Part shown: one piece after another, positions 23,378-36,295 of the stretch
Layout of the letters: each line of letters starts with the position of its first letter
Numbering within the stretch: position 1 is the stretch's first letter
NCBI GenBank assembly: GCA_020137815.1
Contig: CM035361.1
Coordinates: 1,050,524 to 1,114,523 of the forward strand
Direction: 5' to 3'
Source of the DNA: Hormiphora californensis
Taxonomy: Eukaryota > Ctenophora > Tentaculata > Cydippida > Pleurobrachiidae
Length of the DNA: 64,000 nt
The notes under the pieces: generated by a model
The model's database searches: none
The model's input: only the letters and a program-made list of their open reading frames with translations
Told to the model about the DNA's origin: nothing
Translations under genes and position numbers: made by a program

Positions 23378-26300
23378 GATCCAGGAAACGACTCACACCT
23401 TGGTAAAAGTTACACTGTAGCAGATGTTACACTTACTGTGGATGAGGTCATTGCTGAAGGTAATAAACTGTAGCCACTGTTCTTAGTAAATAATGTAATG
23501 ATTTAATTTTGGGTTAAAATCGGATAAAGATCTGACAACACTTTCAACTGTGGTGGTGGTGTAGATAGGTTATAGCGTGCCAAACTCTGCCCCTCTGTAA
23601 AAACTTCCACCTGAATTTATGAATCATTTTGTCCATCAAGCATATTAACATTTGTGAGTCATTTCTCTTAAATTTTAATCTTTCTTCACAGGAGGGTTTT
23701 CTTTCGTCTTCTTGGCCACGGACCAAACTCGTGTTCCACACCGTACTTATGCACTGAAACGAATGCTGGTTAACAATCAGGCAGATTTGGATAACTGTAA
23801 ACAGGAGATCTCACTTATGGTGAGTTTTAGGGGCTCACTGATGATCTATAGTAGTTTTGTTAATTTTAGCGATTAGCAAGCAGTCTCGCCAAGGCCGTAC
23901 GGCATACCTACTAAGAGTACTTACTATATATCGTACTTCACTTCTTCACTTTTTGAGAACTCACTCATCGCATAGAATATGCAACACAGCAATCAGGTTC
24001 ACGTGCTTCGTCTCATGTGTACATGTCCATACATTGAATGAATTCGGCCACCGACCACTAGCTGATATAATATCCCTCCCTCTCCTCTACACTCCCTATA
24101 TACCTCAATAAACACCCCCATAGTCACCCATCCGCCCTGACACTCTCTATTGTTTGAATAACTAGCGCACCCATTGGGTGCGCCTCAAGTAAGGGCTTTT
24201 TGATAACCCACCCGGCTTCGCCGGGTTGTTCCTTTCGCCCCTTTCCACGTCAATAACACGGTTGCCATGGCAACTGAATTGATAGCTATCGGGACTGGCA
24301 TGTTGAAAGTCATTCGAAAATATTAACAAACTTCCACTGGAAGTTCCAAAAGTGTGAGCAACAGCTTTACAGCTTTCGTCATATAAAGTGTTTTATGAAG
24401 GAGCACTGTCGCTTAGATACCGCTGAACGAACGACTTCGACTTCGACGCGACATCTCCAAATTATAATAGAGATGCCCGGGCCCCTAGCAAAACATAAGA
24501 ATGAACAAAGCATAATTGTTTTGGTATGGGCCTGCTGATGACCTCTTTTGTCTTTACACGCCGTAACACACATACAAATTTGCCACTTGCTAGTCTAATT
24601 AGCCTGTATAATATGTCATTCATTATATCATAGACAACTGTAATCTTTTCTTGGTGATTGCTACTCCTACAATATTATAATTAGTGGCTAAGGGTGGCCT
24701 CATTATACATTATGTAAATGCCTCTATATAAATGCTAATATATTATCTCAGTCTCGATTCTCAATTAGCGTGACGATAAGTCTCAACATAGATTCAACTT
24801 AGGACATACACACTATAAACCTCTTATTACCCTCCCTGCTCCCTCCAATTGCTCTGCCGAACCCTCACAGAGTGGGCTACACAACCCTCCAAATAAAAAG
24901 AGCAAGTTTTCATTCTCTTTGTTACAAGCTCTCCAACTGGATAGAGCACTCTCGCAAGATCATTTTTCAACCCTCCGAATAAAAAGTTATGCCTGTTTCA
25001 GAAAGAAATGCACAAGCACCCAGCAGTTGTCTCCTTCAAGGGTCATCACATGCGACACCTGGGTAATGGGATATTTGAGATTCTCCTGCTGATGATGCAC
25101 TATCCCAGTAAGTTTGTTTGTTTGTTTGTTTGTTTGTTTGTTTGTTTGTTTGTTTGTTTGTTTGATTGTTTGTTTGTTTGTTTGTGGTATTAACACAAAT
25201 TGAGGGAATCCTGCCCTACGACCAACACGATAACACTTAGTATATATATACCAACATTACTCAAGTGCCAATAAAGCTTTTGTGCAAGGGCTCCTGTTGC
25301 TCCAATAACAGGCACCGGCGGGCCAGAATTTGGCCGGGTGAACTTTCTTGAAAAACCGAGTAGGGGCCAGGAGCCCCTGGGGAACCTCTGCCAAAATTTC
25401 TAATCTCGGCAATGGATAAGTATATCTGAATTGCACTGTACCTAACAGCTCCGTGGTCTAATGGCCACAATCTGGGCTAAGAAGCATAAGATGCCAGGTT
25501 CAAATCTCGGTCAGGCGACTCTATAGATATCTTTTTTCACTTTTGCTTGATATTGAAACATTTAAATTTCCGATAGTATCGGCGATACACGATACAACAA
25601 AACATATATGACAGAGACCAGAAACTGGATTTTGGCAAACTAACAGCACCCGAAAACACCATAAATCAAGCAGAGCTACTGGCAATACAATTGGAAACTG
25701 CCAGAAATGGGAACAAAGGAGTCACACCTAGTGATCCACACCGACTCTAGCACTACACTATCACAGTCACAAACCAGGCGATGTATCTAGGAATAACCCT
25801 GGACAAAAACTTAAACTACAAAGCCCACGTCCAAAATAAAACAGAAACAATTAAACGATCTGCGAGACCACTGAGACACCTCATGACAACAAAATGGGGA
25901 ATAAGCACAGCCCAAGGCAGATACGTTCACGACAATATACTTATGAAGACCCTGACATACGGGGCAGGCATATGGGGACAGAAAGTGCTGAAAAACCAAA
26001 CACTCAAGATGAAACTGGAAGCAGCACAGAACTCTATCACTCGAAGGATCACCGGAGGACACGAACACACTCAACACATAGTGCTAACCACAATGGCAGG
26101 AGTGGACGATGTCACTTACCATATCAACAAAGAAAGTATCAACAACTATATACACCTGAAGGCTAAGGGAAACTGGCGGACAGACCCCTTCCACACAAAA
26201 AAAAGGAGCTCATCTAACGCACTCGAAAGCGATGAAATTACTCATAACAAGCCTAAAAATTCCTAATGCCATCGACCAGACAAAACACACCGATATAACC

Positions 26301-29300
26301 TTTGAACAAAACTCCCAACTGAGCAAGAACAAAATAATAAACGCGTATACAGATGGGTCAAGAATTAAGAAAGACTCAACACATATGACAGAGGCAGGAG
26401 CCATAACCAGAAAATCATCCTCAAAGAGCCCCTTGCACCCGAAAACACCATAAATTAAGCAGAGCTACTGGCAATACATTTGGTAACAAAGAAACTACTA
26501 GAAATGGGAACAAAGGAGTCACATCTAGTGATCCACACCGACTCTAGCACTACACTGAGAACACTAACAAGAAAATTTTCTAACCCAAAACAACTAACTG
26601 AAACCCTACGAAGTATACACAAACTGCAAAGAGATAATGGCGTAGAAATAGTAAAGGTGAAGGCCCTTGCAAACATTGAAGGTAATGAGAGGGCAGATCA
26701 AATAGCAAAACAAGCGACTGCAAACAGCAAAAACACCCAGAATGCACTGGGACAAACAAAGAGCCAAATAACGGCAAAGCTGAAACAACAACACAAGACA
26801 GGAATAATCGCTGAACTAAAGACAAAAAAGTACTCTGAGTTCACTACAACGATTATCGGGAAGATTATTAAAGAAAACACAAAAATAACAATCAAAAACA
26901 AGGAAACAATGAGAAGTCGGACACTAGCCATATCGGGCCAGAACAACCTGGCCTGGGAAGTGCCCTCTCCCACAGTGACCCTTCCATAAAGCCCAACTGT
27001 GAGTTATGCGGGGCAAGAGAAAACTCCAAACACAAACTACATAAACTGTCCTGACCTGACCACCTCAGACACACACAAGAGTAACCAAAAAATCAAAGCA
27101 AAACATTATACAATGAGACGCAGCCACTTAGAACTAAGGAAACTCACCAATGTCAGTCACCAAAACCCGACCGCTCTATTCAAAAAAAAAAAATATAACG
27201 CCTACCACCTAAAACGAGCTACCTATACAATGCGAGTTTAAAAGTGGCATACATGGCAAAGTCCTGATCTATCAGGTAGAGTAATTTAAGACAGTCTGTT
27301 ATGACCCATCAGAGCAGAAGACAAATCCCGACCAACTAGCCAATAAGCGCAATACAAACCAAATCACTCAGCCTTGGACTAGGACCCCCACAGCATAGAT
27401 TGCGCAAAGACAGAAAAGAACGCCCGACCACTTCGGGTCGACGCGCTCATAAGCTGACCCCTATGACGATAGATAGGACGCGTCCCGACCCTACTACTAG
27501 TACCCCGATCAGAGGTAACACGCCCAAGAAAACAGCAGGTGCGTAGGTTTAAGCTGCACAAATGGTGACCTCATCACCGTGTGTGATGTGCTGAAGATGA
27601 ACGCACGCACTATCGTTACGGCGATTTTTTAACCTAGTTCATGGGGAACACCAGTAACCGTAAGAGAATGGTACAGTATACTAGGTGCGCCCCGCTCGTT
27701 GCGTGGTGACCTTCATGCTCTTTATGAAACAGTTACCTCTGTCCGACTCGTGTCTCCAATGGAAGGCGACACTAATAGGTCGAGTTACCGGGCGAAACCC
27801 GTGCTACCTGGTGGGACTGACCTGGGAGATCGAGCCGGCGCTCTGGGCAGCCCATGTAGTGTTGGTGACCTGAGTGAGATGAACTGATGCACATATAGGC
27901 GACACGCTGACCTCCCCACGACAGAAAGTGCGGTGGTGCCGAAAGTACGGCGGAGGTACACGACACACACACACACATGGGGCGTTAAGTTGTTCAAACT
28001 TTGTCCCGTTTTTATCAGATAAAATCCCTGTGGTCGTGTCATATTGGACTTATCAATAAATAGGACTCATATAATAATGCATTATGTAGGAACTGGGGAA
28101 TGTTTGTTTTGTTCAAACTCTTTTTATTTTAATTTGTAAGGCGCGGGGAAGGAGGGTCGAACAAATTATGTGGCAAGTAGGGAATGTCTGACGTCATAAC
28201 GAGCGTAATCCTAATTTGCCGGCATGGATGCCTTTGTTGATAAGTACATCGCCACCAATGTTAGTGCGATATTATATATGAAGAATAAATAATGGAGTAT
28301 GAAAAAAAGAGTAATAAAAGAAAAGAGTGGGGTATAAAAAGAAGAGCACGTAGAGAGAATAGGTCCAGATGTAGGTTATAAGATCGGAGCGTGGTGTGTC
28401 CTGGTGTGTGTGAAGCGGAAATTCGTACACCACACAGTGTATTGAATATACACGCATACAGAGCTGAGCTGCAGTCATACGAACAAACGGGTGGAAAAAA
28501 ATGCATATATTATATTATATAGTATTGAAATTAAAACTACTATGTTTCTTTCCTTGATTTAAATATTTTAAATGTTCGTGTGGCCCTCTACTCAAATTTT
28601 AGTTTGGTAACCACGCCCCACCCCCATATTATGACGCACAATGTAGTTTAAAAAAAGGGTCCTGTCTGAATGAAACAGCAAAGCAAAGAAATAGCAACCC
28701 CTAGTGTTCACTGTTCAGTGTTCATTGAACACTGAACAGTGAACACTGAACAGTGTTCAGTGAACACCCGACTACTTACTACTACAACACATTATGTTAG
28801 CATAAAACAACCATTTTGTTAACATAACACAACCCATTATTCAAAATTAGCTTGATGGCTATACAGTGCTCAATCTTTACAGAGAGCTATTAACACGAAA
28901 AATTCGTTTTCTTTGGTTTTCGGGGTAACACAACCCATTATGTTAACAGTTAACATGATATATGTTCAATCATTATGTATTCCCCCACTTCAGACGGGAC
29001 AGTAGTAGATCTGATGAACACCAAACTGATTATGTATTCCCCCACTTCAGACGGAACAGTAGTAGATCTGATGAACACCAAACTAATTATGTATTCCCCC
29101 ACTTCAGACGGGACAGTAGTAGATCTGATGAACACTAAACTGATTATGTATTCCCCCACTTCAGATGGGACAGTAGTAGATCTGAAGAACACCAAACTGA
29201 TAATGTATTCCCCCACTTCAGACGGAACCAGTAGTAGATCTGATGAACACTAAACTGAATGATGGTTTCTCTGAGCAGCTGATCAGGCAATATTATTTGT

Positions 29301-30544
29301 GATTTGTACCGATGCGCCGTGCGGAGAGATTCATGAACTGGTTATGTATCATAGGAGCATTTAAGTTGGCAATTCATGCGTTTTGGTGATCTCCAATTTC
29401 CATGTTATGTCAATCATTATGTGTACATAATGCATAATTTGGAAAGATGCACCGTGGTGCCATTCAGTCCCTCCCTTAATAGTTTTCTACTGAGAAATGT
29501 AATTTTCCCATCATATTCTTTATTCGATTCTATGATTTGGTTGAGCGACCCAGGTGGAGGGGAAGTGATAGTGCCGGGTTCCAGCCAATTATTAGCGTAG
29601 ACAGAGGGGGTGCTGGGAAGTAGAATAATATATTTCCCCCCTTAAAATCAAAGGAGGGAAGAGGGGGGGGGGAAAAAAAAAATCTGTCAAAGGAATATCC
29701 AATGGAAAGGAATTGAGTGCATTATAAGTACAAAGAGTTCTCTGTAGTCCTGGTGCGATGCCTTTAGCTGTTTACATGTCTCGATATATGCTGTGAGGGG
29801 AGGGAGAGAGAGAGATGATAGCTAGAGAGAGATCGCGAGCGCGAGCTGGTCGTCTCGGGCGAGATCGCGAGCGCGATAGAGCGTTAGCGAGAGAGAGCGA
29901 TGCTCTCTCTCTCTCTAGCGCCTCTATTATCTCTCTCTCTATCTCGCTCTCTTCTATCCTCTCTCTCTCTCTCTGTCCCATCCCTATGTCTCTCTCCCAA
30001 ATTTTATTCACTCTGATGCATTATATGTTTATTTTCCTCAAAAAGACACTGTGGGAAAAAGGCTAATACTGGCCGGGGCCATTTACTAACAACTGTGTGC
30101 CACCATACATACTGTTTACCCGCATACTGTTTACTCAATGCTTGCATAATTATGAAGCTGTATATATGAGTTTAGTGTTATTATGTCTGTCTGTCCGTCT
30201 GTTTTCTATCATGTATGTGTTTTGTCTGTCTGTAATCCTTGCATTATTATGTCTGTATGGCAATCTTGAGACCAGCTGTTTGGGTCTATTGTCTAGCTAG
30301 GAATGAGTAGACGGTCAAAGAGGCACTCACACTTTACTGCCCCCCCCCCCAGTTTACTATTATACCTCTCTTGAAGGCACTCACAGTTTACTCTCTTACT
30401 ACTACTACTACTAGATAAGAGAGTAGTAGACCTCTCTTGAAGGACTATATAACAACGGGCTATGTCGTGGAAACACCTGCTGCTTTCACACGTGAACGAG
30501 GCGGGTGTGGCCATTGAGGGAGGGAGAGAGGAGAGAGAGAGAGA

Positions 30545-30624
<80 letters not shown>

Positions 30625-30896
30625 TGAGAGAGAGAGAGAGAGAGTGAGAGAGAGAGAAAGAGAGAGAGAGTTCTGACAGTGGTAGTTTGTATGTGAAGTG
30701 AGAGTGAAATTCCAGGAAGAGTAAGCCGTGTTTGAGCCGTGTGTGAACTATGGCGTGTAAATTGTAAAAGGATTGTAACCGAACACCGATCACACCACAT
30801 TACAAAGTTAGTTGTAGTCTGCCCACGCCTTCTCAATCCTTCTCTCTCTCTCTCTCTCTCTCTCGCATCTCTCTCTTTCTCTCTCCCTCTCTCTGA

Positions 30897-30928
<32 letters not shown>

Positions 30929-31457
30929 AAACATCACATACTACTCACGAAAATATTTCTTTTCCCAGGTTTAGAGTTTTTAAAACTTAATCCCTTTTTT
31001 ATTTTATTTTTATTTTCCATTGGTTCAGGTTGAGAACATTTAATTGGGCCCAAAAAGGAATTTGTGCTGTGTGACTTTGGGAGTGCTCAAAAGGGTGTTA
31101 TCGATCCTGAGGTAGGTTGACGCAAAATAATCATGTTTTTAAATTTTATGGATTTCTCAGATTATCTCAAACAACAGATCCGTAGACAAAACAAAGCAGA
31201 AAGTCGATATTTGAGAAGCTACATTAGTATGTCTATCCTATGGCTGTCTAGTGATTTATCTGTCTGTATGCATGTCTGCCTATATATGTATGCCCTATCT
31301 CGGCCATATATCTCTGCATCTTTCATCCAATAAGGCAAATATTCAAAATAGTATGCTAATTTTAGAATACAGAAATTGCATATATGGTTCCACTATCCAG
31401 ACATCAGTCTCCCTGTGAGACATATATCTTCTATATTTCTCTGGCCCTGATCTTTGA

Positions 31458-31489
<32 letters not shown>

Positions 31490-34400
31490 CTCAAGTAATT
31501 TTATCCTATCTCAGTATTTCCTTTTCAGATTCAAGGACACACGTTTGTCGAGGAAGAAATCAACAAGTACGTCCTTTTTTAGATCTCTCTCTCTATCTCT
31601 CTCTCAAGCTCTATATTATATCTCTTACTCTCCTATCTACTCGTCCGGATCTCTCTCTATCTCTCTCTCTCTCTCCCTCTCATCCGATCTCTATATCACC
31701 TATATCTCATTTGATTCTGAGATAAATAAACCATGCAAGCCATGACAGAGAGAGAATGCTTATTTTTGCTTGGGGTTTACACCTCAGGTGGTATCACTAG
31801 TTTTCAAGTCTCACATCAGTCGAAAGTCCACTCTGTACGCATGGGCGGGGTGCGCGTGTCTCCACGCGCGGTCCAGGTCCACCGGCACAACTTTGTCGGA
31901 GATCAGTTTGAAATTCTGGAGCAATGAATCTGATTACTGCAGCAAAACCCCCATCCCTTCCTAACTAATTCGTATCAGGTATACTACGGTGGCGTATCGT
32001 GCCCCCGAAATGTGTGATTTGTACAGCGGCTATACTATCGGCTGTCCTGCTGACTGTTGGGTAAGTAAGCGCCGGTTTAAAGACCTAATCATTCTCGCGG
32101 TGCCTTGTCTTCAGCAAGACTTTTTTTGGAATTAATCAGCGAATTAAATAGTTTGACAGCATATAATATAAGTTTGACAGCATATAACTTTTGGCACTAT
32201 CTCTCTCCTTCTCCCACCACCACAGGCACTGGGAGTTCTCCTGTACAAACTATGTTTCTTCACTACTCCATTTGATGAAAATACCCTGGCCATCGCACGG
32301 GCTAGATTCACAATACCAGCCACTAAAGATAGATATAGTGAGCAACTTATTTCTGTGATTACCGATACATTGAAGCCAAACCCAGCTGAGAGATTGACTA
32401 ACTGGAACAGATTCTGTCTCGATTGAGGGTACGTGAACTAATATTGAGTCGCCTGACAATATATCCGGGCTACTCAGTATGAGCAATTCAATACATACTT
32501 TCTTTATACCATTTATTTTAGTTTCCATGCCCCCTATTCATCTAGTACATAATATTAGCTATTTGTTACATTTTACAGGGTGAGGAAAGCAAACCTGCCC
32601 CACCAGTAGCACGAAGTGTTCCAGTCGCTACCCCAGCTCCTGTTGCTGTTCCTGTTTCAAAACCAATCAGAGTGGAACACCGTGGGTACGAAACATTATA
32701 TTTGTACAATTGGTTCTTGCAAAGCAATAGTTACTCAACATTTCAATTTAAATGCCAAATCACAAATATAATTTAATGGGAATTTAGCTCTTGATCAATG
32801 ATCATCGTAAGATGCCATAGTTTTCACGCAATTTGAGATATACCAGTCTCAATCAATTAAAATTTGATTCCTCCCTCTCCAGGTCAGATGATACACCGCT
32901 CTCCTCCACACCTCCCTCTCAAACCGCCATCCCCCGCTCTCGACCGTGGCTCCAAACCCCCACCCCTGGACTCCCTACTCCTCACATCACCCCATACCCC
33001 CAAAATAACGCCTCCCCAACAACAAAATAGTGTTCCCCAATCCCGGGAACGGAATTCCTCATCAAACAGCTCGAATAACACCAGGCCTGTCCAACAACGA
33101 CCACCACCCGCCCCAGCTTCAATACCCCGACCTCAACCCACCACCACCCCTCAACAATCCTTCTCCTCAACCTCATTCCCCTCCTCCAACACCACCACTG
33201 CACTCCCACGGACCACAACTAATGCTACCCCAACCACCCATCGTCCACGTCCAAACCACCCTCAACCACTTACAACCACCCATCTTCCCCGACCTAACCA
33301 CCCACAACCACCCACAACAACAACCCCAACCACCCATCTTCCTCGACCTAACCGGGACCGGGCTGCCTCCTCAAATCTGCCTACACGAGAGAGGGAGGTG
33401 TCCGGTGGTAACAGAGATCGGTCTGTGTCCGCCCTAACAACAACAACACGAGGCAGTGGTGATCCGTGGGGAGGGAACCCTGGGGTGCAGGTCAGTGGTT
33501 ACATGATCTGTAAGATGTTTTAGTAACCAGTGGTTACATGCAATGTTATGTTTGTTAGATGTTTGTGCTAGATGATATCTGTGAATGAAATGTAACTCTA
33601 TGTTTCTCTCTCGACTCTCTCAGTATCCTAGAAATTAACCCCCACGGGTGCACCCATTTCTCACTTTTATGCCCCTCTTTCCCTTGTCCCGAATCTCGTT
33701 TCTCCTTTATGCCCCTTTTTCCCTCGCCCCGAATCTCGTTTCTCCCTTCAGCGGCAGGCCTCTGATCTGGTATACCTCCCACCGCCCCCAGCATCACCCT
33801 CTAGCAGGCCAAGTTCCCACCGGGGCCATAGTCGCACTCGATCGGACTGCACCGGCATCAAGAAACTTCAGGTTCGAATAATGTCATGATTGCCCTTTGG
33901 CTTGTGTTATTGATTCTGATATATTATACAGTTGGACACCGGTAAATGGTGGTCCGACTGTAGACACTTGTGTTCCTCTTCTCCCAATTTCTCTGTTCAG
34001 AGTTTTGACCAGTTTAAAAGTGTCGATACGAACCCGTTCCGGAATTCAGCCGAGACACTCAATAACCCATCTTTACGGGGCAGTGCAACGGGGTTAGACC
34101 AGTTTTCATTCCCTCACCGACTATCCAATTCTCAGCTATTTCAGGTGCATGGGAGATGGAGCGAGATAAATACAGAGACAGAGACAGTATACTATCTTTT
34201 ACTTTGCGAATGTACTTCTCTGAAGCATATCAAATATATAACCTAGTCTAATAACCACCTTATAACCCAGTCTGCTAACCACTTTCTAACCACCTTTAGG
34301 GAAGTATAGGAAGTTTTGGTGGAAGTCAAGACTGGTCCTCAAACCCATTTGAACCGCCCGAACCATCCCCAACCGTTGAAGATGAGTTCCTCAAACTATC

Positions 34401-35035
34401 CCTCCGAAATACTGCCCCAAAACCCACCAAGGTTTCTAGAGCACAAAGTATGTCCGGGTTTTTGTGGGTTTTCTTTTCTGTGAAATTTAGGGATTTTTTT
34501 TAATCTTTCTTGGTAGTTTTTATCAATAGCAGCGTGTTTTATTCTGTTTTGGGTTTTTTGTCTGATATTACATGATATATTTCCCTTCCTCTCTGCCCGA
34601 TCCTCAGACGTCTAACTTATACCCAAGCGTTTTCATATAGCCCGAAAAGCAGCAGTGGAGCAGGAAGGAAACCAGTCGTTGTCAAACGTGCCACCGTCGT
34701 TACCCAGCAACGCCATGAAGAATTCTAGTAGTGGGTCAACACATGAGCAATACCCATCACTGGTGAGTGGAATGTTGCCCCCCCCCCCCCCCCGAATGTT
34801 GTTAGTGTTTAGCCCCACGCGGGAAACCTCTTTTACAAATATAAAGGAGGGTTACAACATAGCAAACTAACAACTGATATATTTATTGCAGGTAGCTGCT
34901 GAAGAGTCACCACGCCGTAGAAGGGCAGTAAGACTACACTTATTTGGGAGATCAAAAACCAAGGATTCACCCTCATCTGCTACTTCAGACCCAATCGGTG
35001 GAGTTGTCAGTAACCCGCTCCACGATAACTTTTGA
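23378..35035 (+). CDS. AAK1/BIKE-family (NAK) serine/threonine kinase, damaged or mis-assembled
   Basis: NAK-family kinases phosphorylate clathrin-adaptor mu subunits in endocytosis. Recognised plus-strand exons: 23,378-23,459; 23,692-23,819; 25,002-25,107; 31,029-31,111; 31,529-31,566; 31,979-32,060; 32,226-32,428; 32,579-32,685; 32,883-33,490; 33,752-33,871; 34,001-34,144; 34,300-34,431; 34,641-34,762; 34,892-35,035. The kinase domain shows EGGFSF (glycine loop), YALKRM (ATP lysine), NCKQEISLM, VLCDFGSA (DFG), AYRAPEM (APE) and WALGVLLYKLCFFTTPF. The tail is Pro/Ser/Thr/Gln-rich with NPF motifs in two exons, which suit EH-domain partners. Problems: no exon with the HRD catalytic loop was found between 25,107 and 31,029; a base is missing near 31,040 before LCDFG; another frame slip lies near 32,398 before EQILSRLR. 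The first coding exon is also unknown. Confidence 0.82.
24170..24245. repeat. Two adjacent hairpins (GCGCACCCATTGGGTGCGC; CCCGGCTTCGCCGGG)
   Basis: Perfect short palindromes in a kinase-gene intron, resembling small foldback repeats. They look like bacterial terminators, but the eukaryotic intron context argues against that. Confidence 0.5.
25108..25183. repeat. (TTTG)n microsatellite
   Basis: About 18 TTTG units with one TTGA step, starting at the splice donor of the kinase exon 25,002-25,107. Confidence 0.9.
25447..25521 (+). ncRNA. tRNA-like segment, probable SINE head
   Basis: TGGTCTAATGG fits a polymerase III A box and GGTTCAAATCT, 44 bases on, fits a B box. The intervening spacing is tRNA-like. 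It stands directly before the retrotransposon relic in a kinase-gene intron. I could not fold a full cloverleaf with confidence, so a tRNA-derived SINE head is more likely than a working tRNA. Confidence 0.45.
25640..27240 (+). mobile_element. Non-LTR retrotransposon relic (RT end plus RNase H)
   Basis: The 25,781-26,266 reading has YLGITLDKNLNYKAHV and LTYGAGIWG, as at the end of reverse-transcriptase domains of I/Jockey-type LINEs. NAYTDGSRIK (26,340), HTDSSTTLRTL (26,535) and NIEGNERADQIAKQA (26,675) are RNase H landmarks. The usual GHSG-type histidine before EGNERAD is replaced (ALAN). Frames shift between the three parts, and a piece of the RNase H region (CCCGAAAACACCATAAAT onward) also occurs upstream at 25,649-25,775, ahead of the RT end. 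So the copy is dead and rearranged. Confidence 0.85.
27241..28050 (+). mobile_element. Probable 3' tail of the retrotransposon relic
   Basis: Non-coding, relatively GC-rich sequence continuing from the RNase H region, with short inverted repeats and an (AC)n run at 27,961-27,977. No gene recognised. Assignment to the LINE rests on position only. Confidence 0.35.
28700..28770. repeat. TGTTCAGTG / CACTGAACA palindrome cluster
   Basis: Alternating TGTTCACTGTTCAGTGTTCA and its complement form nested palindromes, probably a decayed hairpin element. The surrounding stretch 28,051-28,960 holds no recognisable exon. Confidence 0.7.
28971..29255. repeat. 57-bp minisatellite, about five units
   Basis: Monomer begins ATGTATTCCCCCACTTCAGA. 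The start repeats at 28,975, 29,032, 29,089 and so on, with few substitutions. 57 is a multiple of three, so both strands are open by chance of the repeat. It is in a kinase-gene intron. From 29,256 to 30,500 there is nothing recognisable apart from short palindromic GA/CT and GCGAGCGCGA stretches at 29,797-29,975. Confidence 0.95.
30520..30672. repeat. (GA)n microsatellite
   Basis: Long GA run with GTGAGA and GATGAGA interruptions. A complementary (CT)n run follows at 30,840-30,928, so the two could form a hairpin about 400 bases across, upstream of the kinase exon at 31,029. Confidence 0.9.
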
Positions 35036-35317
35036 AATGATGAACTGTCGATGATTTAGTGAACTTTTGGTGATTTTTGGCAAGCTGTTGTTGAGAATGG
35101 TTTGTCTGATTGCATATATATTGGACATTTAACCAGAGAGTCGCCTAATTCATTTTGGGTAGGTTATATTACACAAGAGAATTGTTGAGTGTTTTGTGAA
35201 TGAGGAGAGAGAGAGTGGTGGTATTCTAACCCTCCTTTACATTTGAGAGAGCGCAGAGAAATTCTCTCAGAGATACTATTAGTAGAACTGAATAATGAGA
35301 ATGTGTATAATATTGTT

Positions 35318-35372
35318 GGTAACGAAGTAACCCCTCCCTTGCCAGCGTGCGAAGGGGTTATTTCGTAACCAA
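35318..35372. mobile_element. Small hairpin MITE (GGTAACGAAGTAACCCC)
   Basis: GGTAACGAAGTAACCCCTCC is answered by the complementary GGGGTTATTTCGTAACC about 20 bases later. Same family as 6,035-6,113. It lies just downstream of the kinase gene. The spacer from 35,373 to 36,030 shows nothing else recognisable. Confidence 0.6.
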
Positions 35373-36035
35373 ATAATATTGCAGGGTATTTTCCCGCTAA
35401 ATTGTTAGCGCAGAGCGTTCACTCGAGATGTTTATATAGGTTTCCGTTTTGTGCAGTATAGCTGATATGATGATCTAATATATAATGTGCTATCAGCGAT
35501 AATTTGAGGTGACTTTAATCAGGACTCATTGAAATTGGAACTGATGAGTAGTTTTTGTGAAGTTTAGTGTGTCAATTAGTCGACTCCGGGTTATGAAGAT
35601 ATAATATGCAAATATTATGTACTAGATTTGAGAGTTTCATGTTCAGTATGAATATGTGTTGTTCGTGTGTGAGCTGCCTGGCGGCACTTGATTTGACAGT
35701 ACACGCCCAGATCGGGTCGGCACTGCCAGATGTGGACATCATGCGAGAGATAGAGAGGAGTTGTGTTTTTTGTTGGTTTGTCTATATCTCGATCAGTTGA
35801 AATTGTATACAAACAACGATTGTTAATTACTCTTTCATATTGTGCATTTAAAGTTCTGAGTTTTGAAATTGTTGGAAATATATCAAACAAAATCGAAGCT
35901 GCTAACTCCCTCTTTATACTTTTCTCCCTAAATCTACTCAGACGCACGTATTCCTATTTTCCGATTCCCGAATAGCGCTCTCTCCCTTTTCAACTCTAAG
36001 TTAGAGCTCGATTTTGGTTGATTCAAACGGTTACA

Positions 36036-36295
36036 TTGGCACCTGTATGGTGGCGCCAACCCCATTTGACAGTGCGCCCAGATGGCGGCGCCAGACAGAT
36101 TGGCACTGTCACTGTCAGAGCTTGGTGACATCATAGATACCAGCGCTTGCTAGATCGAGGTCACAGGCAGCGACTGAGATCGAGCTGGTGATTATGCTGT
36201 CTGGCGCCGCGACCCATCTGAGCGCACAGTCGAGCGCTCAATTTGAGAATCAAATGGGGTATGGCGCCGCCATATAGTGATTAGGTGGCAATGGT
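36036..36295. mobile_element. About 260-bp imperfect foldback element
   Basis: ATTGGCACCTGTATGGTGGC and CCCATTTGACAGTGCGCCCA on the left are answered in inverted order on the right (CATCTGAGCGCACAGT, CAAATGGGGTATGGCGCC, GGTGGCAATG). The innermost pair is GGCGCCAGACAG/CTGTCTGGCGCC. Related fragments lie near 35,690-35,730 and 55,090-55,115. Confidence 0.65.

Noticed and set aside
24185-24240. Rho-independent terminator-like hairpins
   Set aside because: Eukaryotic intron context and no T-run transcription end; treated as small palindromic repeats.
28950-29253. 88-92-codon repeat frames on both strands of the 57-bp array
   Set aside because: Explained by a unit length divisible by three inside a kinase-gene intron.
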